The notes under the pieces: generated by a model | The model's database searches: none | Told to the model about the DNA's origin: nothing | What the model saw: only the letters and a program-made list of their open reading frames with translations | Assembly: GCF_008365385.1 (NCBI RefSeq) | Contig: NZ_QOVF01000006.1 | Location: forward strand, 62,001 to 126,000 | Source: Halopseudomonas laoshanensis | GTDB taxonomy: Bacteria; Pseudomonadota; Gammaproteobacteria; Pseudomonadales; Pseudomonadaceae | Length of the DNA stretch: 64,000 nt | Direction: 5' to 3' | Shown: one piece after another, positions 30,237 to 37,810 of the stretch | Position numbering within the stretch: the first letter of the stretch is position 1 | Layout: the number at the start of each line of letters is the position of its first letter | Made by a program: the position numbers and the translations under genes

Positions 30237-30260
30237 TATACCAATACATAAAACTGTACA
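30237..30260. promoter_or_regulatory. PplR/LitR-type operator upstream of folM
   Basis: TATACC-N12-TGTACA on the plus strand matches 11 of 12 positions of the direct repeat T(G/A)TACA-N12-TGTACA reported for P. putida PplR1. On the minus strand the same bases read TTGTAC, 15 bases, TATAAG, which could be the -35 and -10 of folM. The operator would then cover the promoter. The region lies 91-115 bases before the folM start. Confidence 0.65.
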
Positions 30261-30398
30261 ACTGTGCGCAGATATTTAGCTACAAATGGGCTGTATCTGC
30301 TCTATTATCCATCAGTAGCGGCGTTGATTTGCGCATGACGAAGCGTATTTGTACAAGTATTCCTAACCCGGCCTTTTTTACGATGCAGGTCAAAACAC

Positions 30399-30662
30399 AT
30401 GATACAGGGCAAAGAACTCAGGCAAACGCGGCAGGCGAACCCGACAATGACGGTGAATATTATCACGCATAGCGCTCTGGGACGGTATGCGCTGCAGCTA
30501 CACGCAGAGGGTTTGGGTCAGCAACTGCTGACAGACCATCGGGGCAGGCCGCGCTACTGGTCCGAGCTGGGCCAGATGCGCCGGGATCTGCGCGGATGGG
30601 GTTTGACTGAGGTTCCGCTGAAAGTGATCGTGCCGCAGGATGAGGTCATCGGGCGACGTTAG
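30399..30662 (+). CDS. Small protein, DUF6482-like
   Basis: This 87-residue protein is divergent from folM and convergent with the DCC gene. From residue 17 it reads like the DUF6482 family: LGRYALQL, then LLTDHRGRPRYWSELGQMRRDLRGWGL, and a terminal DEVIG where the family has a YDEMIG-like ending. Function is unknown. The start could also be the ATG at 30447. A TGTACA lies at 30350-30355, 44 bases before the ATG. Confidence 0.6.
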   Translation: MIQGKELRQTRQANPTMTVNIITHSALGRYALQLHAEGLGQQLLTDHRGRPRYWSELGQMRRDLRGWGLTEVPLKVIVPQDEVIGRR

Positions 30663-30669
30663 TGGCCAG

Positions 30670-31122
30670 TCACTCGGATTTTGTGGGTCGTACGCCGTTT
30701 TGCGGGCGGCACTGGCCAGTCGCGCAATCACTTGCCGCCGGCATCGGAATGGTTTTCGCCAGGAGTGGCCGCATGGCGCAGAAGCGCCTGTAACCCCATT
30801 GCCATAACGGGCGCGCCCAGCGCCACGCCAGCGGCTTGACCAGCCACCCGAGGCCGACGGCACGGTAGCTCCAATAGGTCGCGTCGATGCCCGTGACGAT
30901 CAACCCATCATCAAACCGTGCATGCAGACAATCAAGCATCTGCTCGCGCGTCAGGCCCGGCAGCGGCGCGGTGCTGTCTGTGGAGATGTCCAGCAGCTGC
31001 AGCCGGCCTTGGCGGTTACGTCTCTGGAACAGCTGTATTTCGCGCAGACACAGCGGGCACTGGCCGTCGTAATACAGCGTGAGAGGCCAGCATGCAAAAG
31101 AAGGTGAGGCTTGAGACGTCAT
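30670..31122 (-). CDS. DCC family thiol-disulfide oxidoreductase-like protein
   Basis: This 150-residue protein has the DCC hallmark LYYDGQCPLCLREIQLFQRRNR, with a CPLC pair and the later LDIS segment. The DCC family is predicted to have a thioredoxin-like fold, but its substrates are not known. The ATG at 31122 has AGGTGG upstream; the frame extends to 31164 without good support. It is divergent from the PplR-type regulator, and the shared intergenic region carries two TGTACA elements. Confidence 0.85.
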   Translation of the reverse strand: MTSQASPSFACWPLTLYYDGQCPLCLREIQLFQRRNRQGRLQLLDISTDSTAPLPGLTREQMLDCLHARFDDGLIVTGIDATYWSYRAVGLGWLVKPLAWRWARPLWQWGYRRFCAMRPLLAKTIPMPAASDCATGQCRPQNGVRPTKSE

Positions 31123-31168
31123 GTGGCCACCTGTGGGGCGCTGGTGAATGGGGGTAGCGGGCAATCGA

Positions 31169-31203
31169 TGTACAGGCTTTTGCTAATGCCTAACTTCTGT
31201 ACA
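31169..31203. promoter_or_regulatory. TGTACA elements in the divergent DCC/pplR promoter region
   Basis: There are two exact TGTACA hexamers, at 31169-31174 and 31198-31203. The first, read on the minus strand, forms TAGGCA-N12-TGTACA, with the PplR spacing but only 4 of 6 matches in one half. The second merges with TACAAT (31200-31205), a plausible -10 for the regulator gene. Autoregulation is suggested. Confidence 0.5.
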
Positions 31204-31282
31204 ATGGGAGCCAATCTAGCGGTCGTACACAGCACACCACAACCGTTACAGCACAGAACATGGACTTTCACTGTAAGTAGAT

Positions 31283-32260
31283 ATGACCACCATGACATTA
31301 CCGCCAGCTTCTTCAGCACCGCCTCTGGATCTGAGTAACGAAGACCTCTATCCGATTCGTGAGGTCTCTCGGCTTACCGGCGTCAATTCGGTGACCTTGA
31401 GAGCCTGGGAGCGGCGCTACGGTCTGTTGGTGCCGCACCGGACTCCCAGCGGCCATCGACTTTATTCCATGGCCGATATCGAGCGCGTGCGTTCGGTCAT
31501 GTCATGGATTGATCGCGGCGTCGCAGTCAGCAAGGTGGCCTCCATTATCGACAGGCAGGTCAAGCCTGCTGCCGTCTCAGAGCCTGTGACTGAAGTGGGC
31601 GTTGCTGCTGCGGCCATCGTCACCGCAGCAGATCTGCAAAGCTGGCAAACACGCCTGATCGAAGCGGTGAATGCCTTCGATCTGCGCAGCCTGGATCTGA
31701 TCTACGGTCAGGTACAGGGCGATTATCCGATGTCGGTGATGTTCGACGACGTTCTGCTGCCGGTATGGAAGCGCTTTCTAGACAGTGACGAAGGGTCTGG
31801 GTTATCCGGGCAGTGGGCGTTTCTGGATGCTTACTTGCGCGGCCGGCTGTTCCAGCGCTTGAGTTATCGTCGCCCGGGCTATCCCAGCGTCATGTTCGCT
31901 GGGCTGCCGGGGCCGCAAAAGGAATTGGAGATGCTGGTGGCTGCGGCTTTTATTGCCGCTGCGGAGGTCGACGTGGTTTACCTTCCTGCAGTTCCGTCGA
32001 TCTCGGAACTTACTGATATGGCCCAGCGCTGTGGTTGTGATGCGCTAGCTCTATATGGTGGCCGCACGATCGAAGACGATCTGCTCAAGAGCCTCAGGCG
32101 GATGGAGCAGGCGCTGGAGTGTCCGGTTGCGGTAGTCGGGGCGCTGTGTGAAGTGCAGCCTGCAGAGCTGCTGAGGGCGGGCATGGTTTTGTTGGGTGAG
32201 CCTGCAGAAGGCCTTAGTGCGAAAATGCGTCTATTGCTGGCTGGCCGGCTGGAAGAATAG
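31283..32260 (+). CDS. pplR: MerR-family regulator, class II LitR/PplR type
   Basis: This 325-residue protein has an N-terminal MerR helix-turn-helix at residues 23-65 (YPIREVSRLTGVNSVTLRAW, ERRYGLL, TPSGHRLYS). The C-terminal part has the four-helix plus Rossmann layout of CarH/LitR, but neither the DxHxxG cobalamin-binding motif nor the EH ligand pattern is present. This marks class II, B12-independent LitR. In P. putida the PplR proteins control light-inducible genes together with short LOV proteins. The LOV gene here is 272 bases downstream in convergent orientation. Confidence 0.85.
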   Translation: MTTMTLPPASSAPPLDLSNEDLYPIREVSRLTGVNSVTLRAWERRYGLLVPHRTPSGHRLYSMADIERVRSVMSWIDRGVAVSKVASIIDRQVKPAAVSEPVTEVGVAAAAIVTAADLQSWQTRLIEAVNAFDLRSLDLIYGQVQGDYPMSVMFDDVLLPVWKRFLDSDEGSGLSGQWAFLDAYLRGRLFQRLSYRRPGYPSVMFAGLPGPQKELEMLVAAAFIAAAEVDVVYLPAVPSISELTDMAQRCGCDALALYGGRTIEDDLLKSLRRMEQALECPVAVVGALCEVQPAELLRAGMVLLGEPAEGLSAKMRLLLAGRLEE

Positions 32261-32333
32261 AGAGGCTTATCCCGGTTTTCCGCCATCAAGTTATACGCTT
32301 TTACAAATACTCAGCGCTATCTGCGCATTTTCC

Positions 32334-32371
32334 TGTACAAGAATTATTTTTTAGGCTAAGTTTTGTATAAG
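32334..32371 (+). promoter_or_regulatory. Candidate promoter with TGTACA/TGTATA motifs
   Basis: An AT-rich stretch holds TGTACA (32334-32339) and TGTATA (32364-32369), the latter overlapping TATAAG (32366-32371) as a -10. The -35 at 17 bases (ATTATT) is weak. The motifs resemble those before folM and pplR, but their 24-base spacing is not the PplR spacing. Confidence 0.4.
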
Positions 32372-32376
32372 TAAAT

Positions 32377-32458
32377 GCGAGAGGCTTGGAGTATAGAGTC
32401 TCGCTGCAACTGCGCACTCCGGTAGTCGTCTTCCCCTTTGGACTACCGGGGTTTTTTA
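32377..32458 (+). ncRNA. Candidate small RNA between pplR and the LOV gene
   Basis: About 82 bases. A candidate -10 ends six bases upstream. The 5' end can fold as GCGAGA (32377-32382) with TCTCGC (32399-32404), then a single-stranded TGCAACTGCGC segment, then a strong terminator hairpin with T6. There is no open reading frame or ribosome-binding site. The alternative is that the terminator simply ends the pplR mRNA about 160 bases past its stop. No known sRNA family is recognised. Confidence 0.45.
32417..32457 (+). terminator. Strong Rho-independent terminator
   Basis: CTCCGGTAGTC (32417-32427) pairs with GACTACCGGGG (32441-32451) in an 11-bp stem with one G-U pair, followed by TTTTTT. It is oriented only for plus-strand transcripts, since the minus strand has no T-run. 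Confidence 0.9.
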
Positions 32459-32532
32459 TTCCCGCCTAAGACCCGCAGCTATACGACACTATCTCAGCGA
32501 TAAAGCAAAAGTCATGCAGGTGAAATACCTGC

Positions 32533-32979
32533 TCAGTCTTTTGCAGCTTCCAGTTGCGCCTTGAGACGGCTGATTTCGGCCTGCAGCTCTTCGACCTTCT
32601 GCTGCGCGTCAACCTGTTCCGTAACGTCCTTCTGGATGCCGATGTAATACGTAAGCTGATCGGCTTCGTTAAAAACCGGAGTAATGGATAGCTCGTTCCA
32701 GAACGGGCTGCCGTCCTTGCGGTAGTTGCGTATTACCTGGCGGCAGGGCACGCCTTCTTTCACCGCCTTGCGGATGGCGTCCAGACCAGGCTGATCGCGG
32801 TCATCCTTTTGCAGAAAACGGCAATCCTGATACAGGATGTCGTCGGTTTTGTAACCGGTCAGCGTCTCGAACGCTTTATTCACGTAAATGAGGATATTGT
32901 CGTCGCCTTCCTGTTCGGCGACACAAATGCCGTCATTCGACGCATTGACCACAAGCTGCAGCAGTTTGGCATTGATCAT
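32533..32979 (-). CDS. Short LOV blue-light photoreceptor (PpSB-LOV type)
   Basis: This 148-residue single-domain LOV protein has the flavin-binding signature GYKTDDILYQDCRFLQ, which places the photoactive cysteine at residue 53, as in P. putida PpSB1-LOV. Downstream motifs NYRKDGSPFWNELSITPV and YYIGIQKDVTEQV complete the FMN pocket. A short C-terminal coiled coil (VEELQAEISRLKAQLEA) follows and no output domain is attached. The start is ATG 32979 with AGGAG upstream. In P. putida, ppSB-LOV genes next to pplR genes are needed for light-induced transcription. Confidence 0.95.
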   Translation of the reverse strand: MINAKLLQLVVNASNDGICVAEQEGDDNILIYVNKAFETLTGYKTDDILYQDCRFLQKDDRDQPGLDAIRKAVKEGVPCRQVIRNYRKDGSPFWNELSITPVFNEADQLTYYIGIQKDVTEQVDAQQKVEELQAEISRLKAQLEAAKD

Positions 32980-33100
32980 TGCAACAATATTCTCCTGATA
33001 TTTGACCTCATTCTATAGCATCAACTTGCGCTGTCTACCGCCTCAGGGCGCAAGAGTGGGGCATAATGGTCGTCTTTCAAAGCAGTTGTGGAGTCAGCGC

Positions 33101-33559
33101 ATGCAGGTAGCAATACTCAGTGGTTCAGTTTTCGGTACAGCCGATATGGTCGCGGATGAGGCGGTGAGTGTGTGCTCAAGCGCCGGGTTGAATGTGGTAA
33201 GAGTCAAGCCGGCTACCGTGGACGCACTGTTGGCATCGCAGCCTGAGAGTTTGCTGGTGTGTACGTCGACTACCGGCATGGGTGAATTGCCTGACAGTTT
33301 TATGCCGTTCTATCTGGAATTGCAGAGCCGTTTCCCGTTGCTGACCAAGATCCCATTCGGCGTGATCGCGTTGGGTGATTCCGCCTATGGCGATACCTTT
33401 TGCCAGGGTGGTGAGTTGATGCGTGAGCTGTTACTCGAGTTGCAGGCTGAGGAAGTTTTGCCAATGCTGCGCCTGGATGCCAGCGAAAGCGTCACCCCGG
33501 AAGTGGACGCGCAGCCTTGGCTTGAACAATGGGTCAACACGCTCACCCAGCGGGCTTGA
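33101..33559 (+). CDS. Flavodoxin-like protein (MioC type)
   Basis: This 152-residue protein has the FMN-binding flavodoxin pattern: VAILSGSVFGTADMVADEA for the phosphate loop, CTSTTGMGELPDSF and GVIALGDSAYGDTFCQGG for the isoalloxazine loops. It probably acts as a small cytoplasmic electron carrier. ATG at 33101 with GGAG upstream. It is divergent from the LOV gene, with 121 bases between, and convergent with the Crp/Fnr regulator. P. aeruginosa has a flavodoxin near folM-folE-folX as well (PA3435 as I recall). Confidence 0.88.
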   Translation: MQVAILSGSVFGTADMVADEAVSVCSSAGLNVVRVKPATVDALLASQPESLLVCTSTTGMGELPDSFMPFYLELQSRFPLLTKIPFGVIALGDSAYGDTFCQGGELMRELLLELQAEEVLPMLRLDASESVTPEVDAQPWLEQWVNTLTQRA

Positions 33560-33568
33560 TCGGCAGCC

Positions 33569-34324
33569 TCACACCTCGAGAGTAGTTTCCCCCGTGGCCA
33601 GCCGCGTCAGTGCAGGTTCGTCGAGTATTACAATCTGCCCATAGCGGATCTTCAACCAGCCCGCGGTTTCGAGTCGCTTGAGCAATTTGTTGATACTTTG
33701 CCGTGAGCTGTTGAGCATCAGGCCGAGCGATTCCTGCGATAGCTGTACAGAAGGGCGGCCGCCTTCATCGTCGGTCTGACCATAATTGTGTGCGTGCATC
33801 AGCAAGCGTTTGGCCAGGCGCGATGGCAGCGGCAGCAGGGCACTGTCTTCGAGCATGGCAAAGGAGATGCGAATGCGGCGACATAACAGGCGCATGAACA
33901 GAGGGTAAAGTTCCGGCCGTCGATCCAGCATCTGCTGAAAACCCTTGCGCGGGATCAGCAGCAATTCAGTGGGGCCGCTGGCATGGGTATCGTGGGAGCG
34001 GGGCAGCCCATCGAATAGAGAAATCTCGCCAAACCAGCTGCCAGGGCTCAATACCGCCAACACCGCTTCACGGCCATCCGGGCCGATATTGCTGATACGC
34101 GCGGCGCCGCTGATGACGCCATATAAGCCGTCGGGCTCATCATCCTTGGCATAGACGCACTCGCCATCGTCCAACTGACGGATTCTTGCCAGCGCGAGCA
34201 TTTCTTCCAGGCAGTATTCCGGGAGCTCATTGAACCAGCGATTGTTCTGCAGCAGCTTGGATAGTTTGCCGTCATCCACTGATGCGGCGACTGTAACCTG
34301 CTTGACAGTCCGCTTTGCTGTCAC
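33569..34324 (-). CDS. Crp/Fnr-family transcriptional regulator
   Basis: This 251-residue protein has a cyclic-nucleotide-binding-like beta-roll (GECVYAKDDEPDGLYGVISGAARI, and PGSWFGEISLFDGLPRSHD), a long dimer helix and a C-terminal helix-turn-helix (QLSQESLGLMLNSSRQSINKLLKRLETAGWL). There is no N-terminal cysteine cluster of the FNR type and only part of the cAMP-binding pocket, so the ligand is unknown. The start is GTG at 34324. It is divergent from the aldolase gene, a possible target. Confidence 0.88.
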   Translation of the reverse strand: MTAKRTVKQVTVAASVDDGKLSKLLQNNRWFNELPEYCLEEMLALARIRQLDDGECVYAKDDEPDGLYGVISGAARISNIGPDGREAVLAVLSPGSWFGEISLFDGLPRSHDTHASGPTELLLIPRKGFQQMLDRRPELYPLFMRLLCRRIRISFAMLEDSALLPLPSRLAKRLLMHAHNYGQTDDEGGRPSVQLSQESLGLMLNSSRQSINKLLKRLETAGWLKIRYGQIVILDEPALTRLATGETTLEV

Positions 34325-34444
34325 CGTCTAGACTCTCTCTTATATTGAACGTCCCATAGTATGCCGCAACTGGCTGGGGATGTGACAAGCATTGGGCGCC
34401 CGGTGCAGCTCCCATATTTTATCTCATACAAGAGGACAAAGCCG

Positions 34445-35218
34445 ATGAACGCATTCCAGTCGTTGCCAGTGGTTAATCTGCAGGATCAAGTAAGCGCTGA
34501 AGAGTGGCAGACACGAGTCGATCTGGCCGCCTGCTATCGTTTGATTGCGATGTACGGCTGGGATGACGTGGTGTTCACCCACGTATCAGCCAAAATCCCT
34601 GGCACCGAACATTTCCTGATCAACCCTTACGGTTTGATGTTCGAGGAGATGACTGCCTCCAACCTGGTCAAGATCGATCTGCAGGGTAACAAGCTGTCGG
34701 ATACGCCCTACGATATCAATCCAGCCGGTTTCACCATTCACAGCGCCGTGCACGAAGTCCGCCATGATGCCGGCTGTGTGCTGCATACGCATACCGCGGA
34801 TGGGGTCGGTGTTTCTGCGCAGAAAAATGGCATTCTGCCAATCTCCCAGCAATCGATTTTCGTATTGAGCAGCCTGGCCTATCACGATTACGAAGGTGTG
34901 GCGCTGAATGATGAAGAAAAGGCACGGCTGCAGGCAGACCTGGGCAACGCAAATAATATGGTCCTGCGAAATCACGGCCTGATGACCTGTGGCAAGTCCG
35001 TCGCCGAAGCCTTTCTGACCATGTACACCCTGCAGCGTTGCTGTGAGATTCAGGTCAGTGCCCAGGCTGGCGGCGGTGACCTGATTCCAATCCCGCAGCA
35101 GATCCTTGATGGCGCCCGCGAGAGCATGCGCAAGGTCACCAAGGGTGCTGGCGCCAATCTGGCCTGGCCGGCGTTGCTGCGCAAGCTGCAGCGAGTCAAC
35201 CCCGGCTTCGATCAGTGA
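34445..35218 (+). CDS. Class II aldolase/adducin family protein
   Basis: This 257-residue protein has zinc-binding histidines in LHTHTADG (HxH) and LRNHGLMTCG, and the family block WDDVVFTHVSAKIPG. Members include fuculose-phosphate and ribulose-5-phosphate epimerase-type enzymes, but the substrate-binding loop does not identify one. The ATG at 34445 has GAGG upstream. It is divergent from the Crp/Fnr gene across 120 bases. Confidence 0.88.
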   Translation: MNAFQSLPVVNLQDQVSAEEWQTRVDLAACYRLIAMYGWDDVVFTHVSAKIPGTEHFLINPYGLMFEEMTASNLVKIDLQGNKLSDTPYDINPAGFTIHSAVHEVRHDAGCVLHTHTADGVGVSAQKNGILPISQQSIFVLSSLAYHDYEGVALNDEEKARLQADLGNANNMVLRNHGLMTCGKSVAEAFLTMYTLQRCCEIQVSAQAGGGDLIPIPQQILDGARESMRKVTKGAGANLAWPALLRKLQRVNPGFDQ

Positions 35219-35230
35219 AAGCCTGACCGC

Positions 35231-36007
35231 TTAGTTGCGCTCTTCGCGCAAGAACACCAGCTTGTCATCTGATGAGCTGGCTGCATCAAAGCGGTAGCCG
35301 TCCAGGTCGAAGTTTTTCAACTGTTCAGGGTTGGTAATGCGTTCCTTGATCACGTACCGAGCCATCAATCCGCGGGCTTTCTTGGCGTAGAAGCTGATGA
35401 TCTTGTACTGGCCGTTTTTCTGATCCTTGAATACGGTATCGATCACTCGCGCCTTCAATGCCTTGGCTTTTACCGCGCCAAAGTACTCCTGAGAAGCCAG
35501 ATTCAGCAGGACGTCATCGCCCTGTTTCTTCAGGTCCTTGTTCAGCCATTCGCTGATGTGTTCGCCCCAGAAACTGTACAGATCCTTGCCGCGCGGGTTG
35601 GCCAATTTGGTACCCATTTCCAGGCGGTATGGCTGCATCATGTCCAGCGGACGCAGCAGGCCGTATAAGCCAGACAACATGCGCAGATGCTGTTGGGCAA
35701 AGGCAAAGTCTTCCTCGGTAAAATCTTCCGCCGCCAATCCGGTATACACGTCACCCTTGAAGGCGAGTAACGCCTGCTTGCTGTTGGCCTTGGTAAATCG
35801 GTCGCTCCAACTGCCATAGCGGGCTACGTTCAAGCTGGCCAGCTTGTCGGACAGCGACATCAGCTCGGCGATATCCTGCGGCGACTTTTCCTGGAGTATG
35901 TCGATCAGCTCGCGGCTATGCTCGAGAAAACGCGGCTTGGTATGGGTGCTGGTGACCGGGGGTGTTTCGTAATCAAGAGTTTTGGCGGGCGAAATAACCA
36001 ACAGCAT
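35231..36007 (-). CDS. yaaA: Peroxide stress protein YaaA
   Basis: This 258-residue DUF328 protein opens with the hallmark [16 protein letters not shown] and contains [35 protein letters not shown] and [15 protein letters not shown]. In E. coli YaaA lowers free iron and protects DNA during hydrogen peroxide stress. It is convergent with the aldolase gene. Confidence 0.95.
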   Translation of the reverse strand: MLLVISPAKTLDYETPPVTSTHTKPRFLEHSRELIDILQEKSPQDIAELMSLSDKLASLNVARYGSWSDRFTKANSKQALLAFKGDVYTGLAAEDFTEEDFAFAQQHLRMLSGLYGLLRPLDMMQPYRLEMGTKLANPRGKDLYSFWGEHISEWLNKDLKKQGDDVLLNLASQEYFGAVKAKALKARVIDTVFKDQKNGQYKIISFYAKKARGLMARYVIKERITNPEQLKNFDLDGYRFDAASSSDDKLVFLREERN

Positions 36008-36091
36008 AGAAAACCTCCGTATAGGACTGGAGGCTATTATGCCGGATTGCCTTTGGCTGTGCTCTGCATTGGGTTGATAGGGGTGGTTAAT

Positions 36092-36158
36092 AGCTACAAG
36101 CTACAAGCGGCAAGAGAAAACAGAACGCCTTCTGCTTGCCGCTTACCGCTTGCCGCTT
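36092..36158. repeat. REP-like palindromic repeat at the phoH 3' end
   Basis: AGCTACAAGCGGCAAG is followed, after about 20 bases, by the inverse CTTGCCGCTT occurring twice (GCTTGCCGCTTACC, then GCTTGCCGCTT), running up to the phoH stop codon. The same AAGCGGCAAG core recurs near 60430-60451 and a related GAGCGGCAAG near 49340, so it looks like a dispersed intergenic element. Confidence 0.65.
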
Positions 36159-37541
36159 CTAAAGGTGCGTTTCTGCGTATTCCGCCAGTATCGAGCGGGG
36201 TACGCCCTGCAGGTGAATATGGACGCCGTGGGGGAAGTCCTTGAAGCATTCTGTCAGGTAGGTCAGGCCTGAGCTGGTGGCGTTCAGATAGGGGGTATCG
36301 ATCTGCGCCAGGTTACCCAGGCAGACCACTTTCGAGCCGCTGCCGGCACGGGTGATGATCGTCTTGATCTGGTGCGGCGTCAGGTTCTGGCTCTCGTCGA
36401 TCAGGATAAAGCTCTGCTGGAAGCTACGGCCGCGGATGTAGTTGAGCGATTTGAACTGCAAGGGAACGCGGTCGAGTATGTAGTCCACGCTGCCGTGGGT
36501 ACATTCGTCATCCATATGCAGGGCTTCGAGGTTATCGGTAATGGCGCCGAGCCAGGGCTCCATCTTTTCCGCCTCGGTACCGGGCAGAAAGCCGATATCT
36601 TCATCCAGCCCCTGCGTACTGCGGGTGGCGATGATGCGTCGGTAAGTCTTGCTGACCATGGTCTGTTCGATGGCCGCCGCCAGCGCCAGAATGGTTTTGC
36701 CGGATCCGGCCGCGCCGGTCAGGTTTACCAGGTGAATGTCTGGATCGAGCAGGGCATACATGGCCAGCGCCTGAAATACATCCCTCGGCCGTAAGCCCCA
36801 GGCTTCCTGATGCATCAGCTGTTCCTGATGCAAATCCCGCAGGCTCATATGGTCGCCCTGAATCGATTTCACCCAACCGATAAAGCCCTGATCATCAATG
36901 ATGAAATCGTTGATATGCAGGGCTGGCACGTTGTCGACCAGCTGGACGTCATGCACGGTCTTGCCCAGGCGTTGATGGGTTTCCACGCGCTTGACGCGGT
37001 CCCAGAAGGAGCCTTCAACCTGATGGTATCCGCGGGCTAACAGAGAGATATCATCGAGTAGCTGATCGGTTTGATAGTCCTCGGCATCGATGCCGCAGGC
37101 GCGCGCCTTCAGGCGCATATTGATATCTTTGGATACCAGCACCACGCGAGAATCGGGATGCTTGTGCTGCAATTGGCAGAGCTGGTTGATGATCTTGTTG
37201 TCGTTCAGATCGTTGGGCAGGCAGTGGGCCGGAATCGGTGTCTTGTCCATCAGGATGGCCAGGGTGCCATTCGGGCCCAACTTGCCGCGCTGGATCGGCA
37301 CGCCTTTTTCTACCTGGTCAGGGGGAGCATCGGCGAGGGTCTTGTCTATCAGTCTGATGGCCTGGCGACAATCAGCGGCAGTGCTGGCCTTACCTGATTT
37401 GAGTTTGTCGAGTTCTTCCAGAACGGTCATCGGGATGATGACGTGGTGTTCTTCAAAGTTCAGCAGCGCGTTGGGATCGTGGATGAGGACGTTGGTGTCG
37501 AGAACATAGAAGGTATGTCGTGTCGGTCCGCACGCTTCCAT
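36159..37541 (-). CDS. phoH: PIN-PhoH ATPase/RNase
   Basis: This 460-residue fusion has an N-terminal PIN-domain nuclease (FYVLDTNVLIHDP, first acidic residue; later LVSKDINMRLKA) followed by a PhoH ATPase (GAAGSGKTILALAAAIEQ Walker A near residue 250, FILIDESQNLTPHQ Walker B). PhoH2-type proteins act as ATP-dependent RNA helicase/ribonucleases. The ATG at 37541 has GAGGT upstream. The 269 bases between this start and rhlB show AT-rich sequence but no promoter I can defend. Confidence 0.93.
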   Translation of the reverse strand: MEACGPTRHTFYVLDTNVLIHDPNALLNFEEHHVIIPMTVLEELDKLKSGKASTAADCRQAIRLIDKTLADAPPDQVEKGVPIQRGKLGPNGTLAILMDKTPIPAHCLPNDLNDNKIINQLCQLQHKHPDSRVVLVSKDINMRLKARACGIDAEDYQTDQLLDDISLLARGYHQVEGSFWDRVKRVETHQRLGKTVHDVQLVDNVPALHINDFIIDDQGFIGWVKSIQGDHMSLRDLHQEQLMHQEAWGLRPRDVFQALAMYALLDPDIHLVNLTGAAGSGKTILALAAAIEQTMVSKTYRRIIATRSTQGLDEDIGFLPGTEAEKMEPWLGAITDNLEALHMDDECTHGSVDYILDRVPLQFKSLNYIRGRSFQQSFILIDESQNLTPHQIKTIITRAGSGSKVVCLGNLAQIDTPYLNATSSGLTYLTECFKDFPHGVHIHLQGVPRSILAEYAETHL

Positions 37542-37810
37542 ATGCAATTACCTCGCAAGTGCCATTTTACGAGACTGTATCAGGCGCTTGAGCTGCGCCT
37601 GGCAGTCCGCGGGCCGACTCGAAAGGCCGTCAGGTATCAGGGGATCACCTTGAGAATTCGGTCGGTTGACCGATATATAGCGCAGTTCAAATGACCTTCA
37701 CAAGCGCAAAAAAGCCAAACTGGAAATAAATGTTGCAGGCGACGAACGGGCATGTTCAGGGGCCAAAAAACCACGTTATAGTCATTGGCCCGGTGAGATG
37801 AAAAACGTTT

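Noticed and set aside
33745-33760. TGTACA hexamers inside coding regions (for example in the Crp/Fnr gene, the OXA gene, efpL and yaaA)
   Set aside because: Single hexamers occur by chance in coding sequence; only the intergenic clusters near folM, DCC/pplR and LOV were kept, and only the folM site has the correct N12 direct-repeat geometry.
37673-37800. Possible promoter or terminator in the phoH-rhlB gap (GGGCCA/TGGCCC with AT-rich loop)
   Set aside because: Stems are only six bases with a 19-base loop, and no -10/-35 pair with proper spacing could be placed.
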